From: Gammaproteobacteria bacterium
GTDB taxonomy: Bacteria; Pseudomonadota; Gammaproteobacteria; Methylococcales; Methylomonadaceae
Length of the DNA stretch: 64,000 bases
Assembly: GCA_018830325.1 (NCBI GenBank)
Contig: JAHJSQ010000064.1
Location: 1 to 64,000, forward strand
Direction of reading: 5' to 3'
This document shows positions 28,263 to 35,326 of this stretch, one piece after another. The notes beneath the pieces were generated by a model. It was not told the origin of the DNA. It saw nothing but the letters and a program-made list of their open reading frames with translations, and did not search any database. How positions within the stretch are numbered: the stretch's first letter is position 1; every line of letters starts with the position of its first letter. The translations under genes were made by a program, and so were the position numbers.

Positions 28263-28994
28263 ATGGCCTTTAAATTTTACGACGCCAATGAGATATATAG
28301 TAATGCGCACTGGAGGAACGAATGCAATAACAATCCAGGTGGGCCTAGTGGCGTAATTACACAGTCTATGCTTGTGAACAAACTTGAAGCCGAGATTAAC
28401 TTCGAGAGAGCAAGAATATGGGCAAGAAAACATACTTCAACTGGTCTCAGAATAATGGATGAGGTGCGGAATTCTAAGACAATAATCAATGTCATTGCTT
28501 GGAGAAGCACGAACCCAATCCAGCCTGGATTTAGTATGTTCTCAAATGACAGCCCAATGCCGAATGAAGGTACGATATTCGTAAACTTGGATCAGTTGGT
28601 TTCTGTTGCTACTCCGAATCCTGAGGATCAGAATAAAAATAACATGCTTAACAACTTTGTATTAATACTGCATGAGGTTGGGCACGCGAAGCAGTTTATT
28701 GATAATCCATCGTGGTTTCGTTCAAATCAGAATACTAGCGATTACATCAGTATAGTTAAGCAAGATGTTCTCCAAAATATTGCTCGTCAAACAGGTAAGA
28801 GTTGGGGTATAGATGCCAAGGCAAACAGGATCCTTGGCAATGCGCATAAAGCATTCTCATCGGCAATCGAATGGGAAAATTACATATATCATGAAGGGCC
28901 GATCTGCGATGAAATTGGTGTAGCGAGGCGTATACGTTATGACAATCTGAATATGCACTTTGGCGATACTTTTACTGGAGGTGGTACGGGTTAA
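28263..28994 (+). CDS. Orphan protein with HExxH zinc-peptidase motif, candidate T6SS effector
   Basis: A 243-residue protein I do not recognise as a family. It has no signal peptide or membrane segment. HEVGH at residues 137-141, within a hydrophobic helix (FVLILHEVGHAKQF), fits the zinc-binding motif of gluzincin/metzincin peptidases. A possible third ligand is among the acidic residues of WENYIYHEGPICDEIG (204-219). The sequence is richer in A+T than the T6SS structural genes, and it sits 57 bases after clpV and upstream of vgrG. That position suggests a cargo effector. No immunity gene is obvious. The function is inferred from one motif and context only. Confidence 0.6.
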   Translation: MAFKFYDANEIYSNAHWRNECNNNPGGPSGVITQSMLVNKLEAEINFERARIWARKHTSTGLRIMDEVRNSKTIINVIAWRSTNPIQPGFSMFSNDSPMPNEGTIFVNLDQLVSVATPNPEDQNKNNMLNNFVLILHEVGHAKQFIDNPSWFRSNQNTSDYISIVKQDVLQNIARQTGKSWGIDAKANRILGNAHKAFSSAIEWENYIYHEGPICDEIGVARRIRYDNLNMHFGDTFTGGGTG

Positions 28995-29370
28995 TTAATA
29001 ATAGGTCTTACATTTGACCTTAAAATTGTGTTTTTTTGAGGATCGTTGAATTTTAGATCTGTTACTTAAATTTCGGAGTTAGCGAATATTCGCAAGCTAT
29101 TGAATTATAATATATTATAGTCGGTAATTAGGGGCATATTGGATGTCTTGACTTGGGAAATTGGGATCATAACTTATTGACTTAATTAGGTGGTAGGTAA
29201 CAAACAAATCAAAGCTAAATGCCAGATTATTCTACAATTATAAAAAGTCAAACAATCAATAATTGCCAGATATGTCTTGAAACATATTATATAAATCATT
29301 TTCTACTAATCATTTTTTTGGGAGCTCTGAAACTATAATTGCAGCGGGAGTGAATAGTTACCCGAAACGT
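28995..29370. other. AT-rich spacer in the effector region
   Basis: No convincing gene. It is strongly AT-rich with several ATTATA-type runs. A 39-codon ORF starting at ATG 29220 has no clear ribosome-binding site and no recognisable content. The base composition differs from the flanking T6SS genes and fits acquired DNA. Confidence 0.4.
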
Positions 29371-29546
29371 TATACCCATCGTAGATCAAAATTCGGCACC
29401 GGGGTGTCCCCGTCAAAGGACGCCGTGAATACGTCCATGTAGGCTCTATGCCAGCTCCATGCCGGCCCCTCACTAGCGATAGGTGAGGACCCGAACACCC
29501 CGGCGCCTCTTCGGGCACTACCGAAACTTGAAGTGCGAAAGGTGTA
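29371..29546. mobile_element. MITE-like element, family A, hairpin-swapped variant without the cruciform core
   Basis: It opens with TATACCCATCGTAGATCAAA and closes with CTTGAAGTGCGAAAGGTGTA, so both family A ends are present (one base changed at the right end). The cruciform core is missing. In its place is a different imperfect hairpin, GGCCCCTCACTAGCG...GGTGAGGACCC, related to the perfect palindrome at 58112-58142 in the copy at 58059. Confidence 0.72.
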
Positions 29547-29651
29547 AGTAGTTAAGAAAAATGCAAGGCCTAACTGTTCATAACAAACATTTGTGTCATG
29601 ACTGCATGTTAGGTAGTCGATAAAATTATTATTCATTAAATTGAGGTATTT

Positions 29652-30266
29652 ATGCCAGCTGTAGACCGCTTTCTTTCTGACCCTGTTGATTTTATGCAAA
29701 ATAACATCGTTTCCACGCCTGAAGGAGGTGATGTTAATAAAACAGGAGGTAAAAAATTTTTTACTCTGGAAAAACTTAATGGTCTAGCAAGTAGTGTCGA
29801 ACGTCCAGGGGCGCAGATTGCAACTTATATGGCTCGGCCTGCAGGTAATGGGGGTAATGCTGAGGGCATAATGGAAATATATTGGTGCCCTTACCAGGAT
29901 GACTCTATTCAGTCTACGACAGTAAGCAATGCCGCAAATATCATGTTTACTGCACCGATGAACGGTTGCAGCTTTGGCGTTGGTTCTCCAGCCGAGGATG
30001 GTTCACGCTATGTCGCTCACATTAATATGAAATCGCAAAATAATGCATGGAACAAACAGGACGCTATCTTGAAGGGCAGCAAATTGGGAAGTACGATCGT
30101 GAGCCCGCATATGTATATGGGTTCGGATAAAGATCCTGTTCATGTGATCACTTTTGGTGTCCGTAACTCTAAAACTAGGCAATGGAGTTTCTATTACCAG
30201 CTTACCAAAATGGGTGTTGGCGCAAACGGTATTATCAAGACATTGATTGGAGTATTTCCAGTCTGA
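29652..30266 (+). CDS. Orphan 204-residue protein with paired Cys106/His123, candidate T6SS effector
   Basis: Not recognised as a family. No signal peptide or membrane segment is seen. The most striking stretch is MFTAPMNGCSFGVG (98-111) followed by RYVAHINM (119-126): a glycine-preceded Cys106 and His123, 17 residues apart, each in a predicted beta strand. Cys-His pairs with this type of spacing occur in the deamidase fold shared by CheD, CNF1 and BLF1, so a glutamine deamidase or related thiol enzyme is possible; this is an inference from spacing only. TTGAGG precedes the ATG. It is the gene immediately before vgrG, the usual slot for cargo. Confidence 0.55.
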   Translation: MPAVDRFLSDPVDFMQNNIVSTPEGGDVNKTGGKKFFTLEKLNGLASSVERPGAQIATYMARPAGNGGNAEGIMEIYWCPYQDDSIQSTTVSNAANIMFTAPMNGCSFGVGSPAEDGSRYVAHINMKSQNNAWNKQDAILKGSKLGSTIVSPHMYMGSDKDPVHVITFGVRNSKTRQWSFYYQLTKMGVGANGIIKTLIGVFPV

Positions 30267-30390
30267 AATTAAGTTAAGTGAGCAATGAAACTGACAGCAT
30301 ATAAGCTAAAAACCTTGATATAAACGAGCCAAAAAACCAGTTTTTCAGTCGGCTCTGTTAGACCACTTTATAACCGGAATTTTATAAATC

Positions 30391-32334
30391 ATGGCACAAA
30401 ACAATAGATCCGTTACTGCCGATACCCCATTAGGTGGTGATCAGCTGGTTTTCTATCGTATGACGGGGACAGAATCCATTGGCAGATTGTTTGAGTTTGA
30501 GGTTGAGTTAGTTCGCGATCTGAAACTGGGCAGTGTCAAAGCCGATCAATTGTTGGGTAAAGGAATGACAGTCAAGCTGGATCTGCCCAACGGGGGCACG
30601 CGGTTTTTTAACGGTGAGATCGTGCAATTCAAGCATATAGGGCTCCGTAGTCGCTTCAGTTGTTACCGTGCAACATTAAGGCCTTGGTTATGGTATTTAA
30701 CCTTAAATGCCGATTGCCGAATTTTTCAAGACAAATCGGTTATCGAAGTGATAAAGGCCGTATTGGACAACTATGCTTTTGCCGATGTTCTATATAAATT
30801 GGACGGCGATTACAAAACCTTGGATTATTGCGTTCAGTATAGAGAAAGTGATTTTGATTTTATCAGTCGCTTGATGGAACACGATGGTATTTTTTATTAC
30901 TTTGAGCATCAAGACGACAAACATAAACTTGTGATTACCGATTCGAACAAATCTTTTGAAACTCAAAGCGGCTATCAGTCCATCCCTTATTTTTCAGAGG
31001 GAAACGTAGCAAACCGCGAGCGCGATCACATTCATGAGTGGTTTCAAGAAAATCAAGTCACGGCAGGTAAATTCGAACTGAACGATTTCGATTTTGAATC
31101 GCCTGGTTCCGATTTAACAATCAAAAAACACAATCCGGGGGGGTATTCTCAATCCGAGCAGGAGGTCTACGATTTTCCAGGAAAATTCTCGTCAACAACA
31201 GTAGACAGCAAACTGGTCGATAAGCGCTTGGAAGAGCGGCAAAATGCCTATTCCATTAAGCGCGGTCAAGGCAATGCTTTAGGCCTCATTCCCGGTATGA
31301 AATTTACACTAAGCGATTTTTATTTTGACGAAGAAAACATCGAACATGTCGTTGTGTCGGCATCCTATATTATTCAAGGCGACGATAGCGTTTCAGGCAT
31401 GGGTGGGGGCGGTGAAATTTTTCAATGCAGTTTCGACGCGATCGATGCAAAGCAAGCCTTTAGATCGCTCAGATTGGCACCCAAACCTTCCGTTTCCGGA
31501 TCGCAGACCGCGATTGTCGTCGGCCCTTCTGGTGAGGAGATTTGGACCGATAAATACGGCCGCGTCAAGGTTCAGTTTCATTGGGATAGAGAAGGGCAAG
31601 ACGATGAAAATTCCTCGTGTTGGGTCAGGGTTTCACAGCCGATGGCCGGTAAGAAATGGGGGTGGGTTTCTTTGCCGCGGATCGGTCAAGAAGTTGTCGT
31701 CAGCTTTTTAGAGGGCGACCCGGACCGCCCATTGATAACCGGGAGAGTTTACAACGACGATCAAATGCCGCCTTATGATTTACCTTCCAACAAAACCCAA
31801 AGCGGTATCAAAACCCGCAGTTCAAAAGAAGGTACGGCCGATAACTTCAACGAATTACGTTTCGAGGACAAAAAAGGCGAGGAAGAGGTTTACATCCATG
31901 CCGAAAAAGACCTCAATTGTGTAATCGAAAATAATGAGACTCGCAAGATCGGTTTAGATAAAAAAGACAAGGGCGATCAAACGATCGAGATCCAAAACGA
32001 TAGAACCGTTACCTTGCACGACGGCAACGATAAGTTGAAAATTGAAACGGGCAATCGTAACATCGAGATTGATCAGGGTAATTATGATTTGAAGGTATCG
32101 ACCGGCAATCATTCAGTCAAAATCGATTCCGGTAAAAGCACGATTGAAGCGATGCAATCCATCGAGCTCAAAGTGGGTAGCAACAGTATCGAAATCACCC
32201 AAGCAGGGATCACGATCAAAGGAACGATGATAAAAGTGGAGGGCAGTGCGATGTCTGAAATAAAGAGCCCAATGACCACGATCAAAGGAGACGGCATGTT
32301 GATTCTGCAGGGCGGTTTGACAAAAATTAACTAG
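30391..32334 (+). CDS. vgrG: T6SS spike protein VgrG (TssI)
   Basis: A 647-residue spike protein of standard length. The gp27-like part spans about residues 10-370 (GTESIGRLFEFEVELV, CVQYRESDFDFISRLMEHDGIFYYF). The OB-fold and gp5-like part follows (IWTDKYGRVKVQFHWDREGQ, CWVRVSQPMAGKKWGWVSLPRIGQEVVVSFLEGDPDRPLITGRVYN, about 385-475). A C-terminal beta-helix of polar repeats (about 480-647) ends in LILQGGLTKIN. No extra effector domain is attached, so cargo is probably carried through PAAR or adaptor proteins. The next ORF starts 10 bases later. Confidence 0.95.
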   Translation: MAQNNRSVTADTPLGGDQLVFYRMTGTESIGRLFEFEVELVRDLKLGSVKADQLLGKGMTVKLDLPNGGTRFFNGEIVQFKHIGLRSRFSCYRATLRPWLWYLTLNADCRIFQDKSVIEVIKAVLDNYAFADVLYKLDGDYKTLDYCVQYRESDFDFISRLMEHDGIFYYFEHQDDKHKLVITDSNKSFETQSGYQSIPYFSEGNVANRERDHIHEWFQENQVTAGKFELNDFDFESPGSDLTIKKHNPGGYSQSEQEVYDFPGKFSSTTVDSKLVDKRLEERQNAYSIKRGQGNALGLIPGMKFTLSDFYFDEENIEHVVVSASYIIQGDDSVSGMGGGGEIFQCSFDAIDAKQAFRSLRLAPKPSVSGSQTAIVVGPSGEEIWTDKYGRVKVQFHWDREGQDDENSSCWVRVSQPMAGKKWGWVSLPRIGQEVVVSFLEGDPDRPLITGRVYNDDQMPPYDLPSNKTQSGIKTRSSKEGTADNFNELRFEDKKGEEEVYIHAEKDLNCVIENNETRKIGLDKKDKGDQTIEIQNDRTVTLHDGNDKLKIETGNRNIEIDQGNYDLKVSTGNHSVKIDSGKSTIEAMQSIELKVGSNSIEITQAGITIKGTMIKVEGSAMSEIKSPMTTIKGDGMLILQGGLTKIN

Positions 32335-32344
32335 CGTATGGGCA

Positions 32345-32932
32345 ATGACTGAAATAAATTTAATAAAAATAAAACATGAAAAGGCTGCCGAAATTTCTGG
32401 GTTGTTCGAGTTAAGCGAATTAGGTCAATCGTTATTAACTCAAGAAGTCACGCCTGCTGAATTTATTGAAAAATTAATACAAGAAGAATGTTTTACCGAC
32501 TGTGTTAATTTTATCGCTTATGGCTTACCCAAAAGAGAAGCGACATGGTGGGCTTGCTTGTGTGCTCGTAGTTGTCAAAGTACTCAAACGAATCCAACGG
32601 ATGCGAAGGCGGTGGAGTTAGCTGAAGCTTGGGTGTATAAGCCTATTCAAGAAAATGCCAAAGCCGCTTTTACTGCCGCCGAAGCCACAGATTTTAAAAC
32701 GGCTGCCGGCTGGGCGGCAACAGCGGCATTTTGGAGCGGCGATAATCTTTCACCTTTGGATGACAATATTGTTCTTCCCGCTCCGGATCTTACCGCAAAA
32801 GCGGTTGCAGGTGCCATTATGCTGGCTGCTTCCCAAGATGGTGCCGCACAGGTCAAAAACAGAAAGCTGACATTTATTCGGCAAGGCATTGATATTGCGA
32901 ATGGCGGTGATGGTCGTAAAGTTGAATCGTAG
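32345..32932 (+). CDS. DUF6931-like protein in the VgrG-PAAR island
   Basis: A 195-residue mostly alpha-helical soluble protein. The stretch NFIAYGLPKREATWWACLCARSC (about residues 57-79) and the alanine-rich helices after it resemble the DUF6931 family, which I recall as being found with VgrG and PAAR genes; I am moderately sure of this match. The function is unknown. An adaptor or chaperone role for spike loading is possible from position alone. It is 10 bases after vgrG and 46 bases before the PAAR gene. Confidence 0.6.
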   Translation: MTEINLIKIKHEKAAEISGLFELSELGQSLLTQEVTPAEFIEKLIQEECFTDCVNFIAYGLPKREATWWACLCARSCQSTQTNPTDAKAVELAEAWVYKPIQENAKAAFTAAEATDFKTAAGWAATAAFWSGDNLSPLDDNIVLPAPDLTAKAVAGAIMLAASQDGAAQVKNRKLTFIRQGIDIANGGDGRKVES

Positions 32933-32978
32933 ACAAAGGAAGTCAATGGCCAGTAAAACCATATAAAAAGGGGGAATC

Positions 32979-33272
32979 GTGTTTCCAGCAGCTAGAGTGA
33001 CAGACATGCATGTTTGTCCGATGGTTACAGGGATAGTGCCTCATGTCGGTGGGCCTATTTTACCTCCTGGTGCGCCAACCGTATTGATAGGCAATTTACC
33101 GGCCGCAAAAGTCGGGGATATGGCTACTTGTGTGGGTCCCCCAGATACCATTGTCAAAGGTTCATCCACGGTATTGATTTGCAACATGCCTGCAGCGCGC
33201 TTGCTGGATAATACTTCGCACGGCGGAGTAATTGTCGGTCCAGGTTGTCCGACCGTTTTAATAGGCGGCTGA
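32979..33272 (+). CDS. PAAR-domain spike-tip protein
   Basis: A 97-residue protein with the PAAR pattern: PAARVTDMHVCP at the start, GGPILPPGAPTVLIGNLPAAKVGDMATC, and a closing GPGCPTVLIGG. It caps the VgrG trimer and can carry effectors. The start is GTG at 32979, after AAAAAGGGGGAAT. The stop is TGA, and the same frame stays open past it for another 225 codons into the cysteine protease gene, with no further stop until 33947. Confidence 0.93.
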   Translation: MFPAARVTDMHVCPMVTGIVPHVGGPILPPGAPTVLIGNLPAAKVGDMATCVGPPDTIVKGSSTVLICNMPAARLLDNTSHGGVIVGPGCPTVLIGG

Positions 33273-33323
33273 AGCTTTATATACCCTATCTCTAAAGGCA
33301 AAGCCAATAGTTGGCAAGCGATT

Positions 33324-33947
33324 TTGGATTACGAATTGGCCGATATCGAGCTTTTTGATACACCACATAAAGTTAAGATACAGAAAATGAAGAATTATTG
33401 TTTAAATGTCCCCTTCGTAACACAGCTTGGCATTGGTTCCCATGTCAAAGGAATGACGCCTAGAGACGATCCAACCGGATGCTGGTATGCCAGCGCCTGT
33501 ATGATAGGCTATTCCTTTGAAGCCGGACCGCGAATGGGAGTTCCCGAGTTATTTACGCTTCCGCTGTCGAAAAACGATAAAGGCGTCGTTCAATACGGTC
33601 ATTATGTGATCAATGCTGGTTGGATGCCGACACTTAAATCCAGGGAGCAATTGGTCGATGTCGCCGAACCTAGTGATAAACAATGGTCGATAGATGCCCT
33701 GTTCAACTTGCTGCAGAAATATGGGCCCATTTTTTTCGGTTGGCTGAAAACGCATAACGGCCATACCTATGGTCATGCCTCTGTAATCATTGGCGTTAAA
33801 GATAATAAAGCGATCATTCACGATCCGGAAAACCGTCCATTTTTTGAAATTCTGGTTTCGGATCTGAATAAACAGTTTATCTGGGGAGCCGGGTTTACTT
33901 TGCGTAGAGCGGGCGGCGAATATCAGCATATGATTCCGACAAAGTAA
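33324..33947 (+). CDS. Papain-like cysteine peptidase, candidate PAAR-linked T6SS effector
   Basis: A 207-codon frame read from TTG 33324; ATG 33387 (residue 22) is the other possible start. Neither has a good ribosome-binding site. The catalytic pattern of a papain-like (C39/C70-like) peptidase is complete: Cys53 in DDPTGCWYASA, His151 in GHTYGHASVIIGV and Asp167 in IIHDPEN. The frame continues without a break from the PAAR stop at 33270-33272, so the two may be a split PAAR-effector fusion or may rely on coupled translation or stop read-through. It could cleave peptidoglycan cross-links or a target protein; no immunity gene is evident. Confidence 0.72.
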   Translation: MDYELADIELFDTPHKVKIQKMKNYCLNVPFVTQLGIGSHVKGMTPRDDPTGCWYASACMIGYSFEAGPRMGVPELFTLPLSKNDKGVVQYGHYVINAGWMPTLKSREQLVDVAEPSDKQWSIDALFNLLQKYGPIFFGWLKTHNGHTYGHASVIIGVKDNKAIIHDPENRPFFEILVSDLNKQFIWGAGFTLRRAGGEYQHMIPTK

Positions 33948-33989
33948 ACTGTTTGGTAATCCGAAACAACTTTCCAGGCAAGCTGTTTC

Positions 33990-34488
33990 ATAGCCCAAAA
34001 CAATCGATCCGTGAAAGCCGGCACTCCGCTCGGAGACGATCAGCTCATATTCTACCGGTTGACCGGTAAAGAAGAAATCGGCCGATTATTCGAGTTCGAC
34101 GTCGAGATGATTCGCGACCAAAAACTGGGTGGCGTCAAGGCCGATCAATTGCTCGGCAAGGGCATGACCGTCAATCTCGATCTGCCGAACGGAACGACGC
34201 GTCATATCAACGGCGAGATCGTGCAATTCAAACATACCGGCCTGCGCCGGGCGCTATATCTATTATCTGGCTACGTTGAGGCCTTGGCTATGGTATTTGA
34301 CGTTGAATGCCGATTGCCGGATATTTCAGGATAAGTCGGTGATCGATGTGATTAAGGATGTCTTTAGTCGTTACTCGTTCGCCGACGTTCAATACAAACT
34401 GGACGGCGACTATCAGCCCTTGGATTATTGCCTGCAGTATCGCGAAAGCGACTTCGATTTCATCAGCCGCCTGATGGAGGAAGAAATC
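33990..34488 (+). pseudogene. Second vgrG, N-terminal remnant with lost start and frameshift
   Basis: It closely matches residues 1 to about 170 of the intact VgrG. The start codon has become ATA at 33990 (ATAGCCCAAAACAAT against ATGGCACAAAACAAT). A net one-base insertion between about 34247 and 34275 shifts the frame: the first part runs to a stop at 34334, and the continuing homology (RPWLWYLTLNADCRIFQDKSV...ESDFDFISRLM) is in another frame from 34276. The match stops at SRLM, where a DUF6484-type gene begins. The C-terminal two thirds of VgrG are gone, so this cannot make a spike. Confidence 0.85.
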
Positions 34489-34923
34489 ATGCCGGGAAAG
34501 ATCGCCGGCGTGGTTATCGGTTTATTGATCGGATTCGACGGTCAAGGTGCGCCGCTAGTCGGTTTTACCGGCAATCCTCAGGCGGAGGCAGTGCCGGCCC
34601 GTTCGACCGCGAACCTGACGCGCGAGGATATCGGCTGCGAGGTGGCCTTATTGTTCGAAAATGGAGACCCGGCGAGGCCGCTGATCATCGTTCGCATGCA
34701 GCAGCCGGTTATTTCAACCGAAAAGCCGAATGAACAAACTTTCGATGCAGAAATCGACGGAGAACGGGTAGTCCTGCAAGCCGATCAGGAAATCGTGCTA
34801 CGCTGCGGCAAGGCCAGCATTACGTTGGCCCGCGCCGGTAAAATCATCATCCGAGGCACTTATATTCTCAACCGCTCGTCCGGCGTCAATCGCATCAAGG
34901 GCGGCTCGGTGCAAATCAACTGA
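34489..34923 (+). CDS. DUF6484-like T6SS-associated protein
   Basis: A 144-residue protein read from ATG 34489, with GGAGGA at 34476-34481 at ideal distance. The opening PGKIAGVVIGLLIGFDGQGAPLVGFTGNP, the ARSTANLTREDIGCEVALLFENGDPARPLIIVRMQ block and the C-terminal VVLQADQEIVLRCGKASITLARAGKIIIRGTYI repeat-like strands are those of DUF6484 proteins encoded behind vgrG genes. The last part resembles the end of a VgrG beta-helix. The frame is also open upstream, but that part is vgrG remnant. It may still be expressed, although its vgrG partner is dead. Confidence 0.65.
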   Translation: MPGKIAGVVIGLLIGFDGQGAPLVGFTGNPQAEAVPARSTANLTREDIGCEVALLFENGDPARPLIIVRMQQPVISTEKPNEQTFDAEIDGERVVLQADQEIVLRCGKASITLARAGKIIIRGTYILNRSSGVNRIKGGSVQIN

Positions 34924-34924
34924 T

Positions 34925-35094
34925 ATGGATCTGATCAACGCCACCCGCATGCAGGCAGCCTATACTCAAGGCTTGCAAGTCGATGGTCGAGAACTGTCGC
35001 GGAAGTTGCTCAATGTGGCTGTAATGCTGATTGTATTGAACGGCAATTACACGAAAGTCTTAAGCCTAGGAAACCATCTTGCCGGGACGACCTG
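34925..35094 (+). pseudogene. DUF2169 gene, 5-prime fragment
   Basis: The frame opening MDLINATRMQAAYTQGLQVDGREL is the typical start of DUF2169 proteins, adaptor-like proteins encoded downstream of vgrG. After about 25 codons the similarity stops, and the frame runs on in unrelated sequence for about 30 codons to TGA near 35092. A full DUF2169 protein has several hundred residues, so only the first part of the gene remains. Confidence 0.6.
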
Positions 35095-35326
35095 ACGTGT
35101 CTACATGGCCGACATGAAATTGAAACTGGACTTGGCGGATGCTTTTTTCTATCCGGATGTGTTTGTCACCTGTTCCGAGTCGGATCATAAAGCCGAACGT
35201 TATATGTCCGAACCACGTTCGATCATCGAAGTCTTGTCCGAATCCACGGAAGCCTATGACCGGGGAGAGAAGTTTGCCAACTACAGGAAATTTGCATCTT
35301 TGGCCGAATTCGCAGTTACTTTTTAG
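35095..35326 (+). pseudogene. Uma2-family (DUF820) endonuclease fragment
   Basis: The frame 35105-35326 encodes ADMKLKLDLADAFFYPDVFVTCSESDHKAE and PRSIIEVLSESTEAYDRGEKFANYRKFASLAEF, the central PD-(D/E)xK-like part of Uma2 proteins. A complete member has about 180-200 residues; here both ends are missing. The 3-prime end runs into the convergent kinase gene (overlap of 4 bases), which marks a deletion junction. Confidence 0.65.

Noticed and set aside
34011-34334. GTG 34011 as a real start for a short second VgrG
   Set aside because: It is codon 8 of the older frame (ATA at 33990), and the product would stop after 107 residues because of the frameshift.
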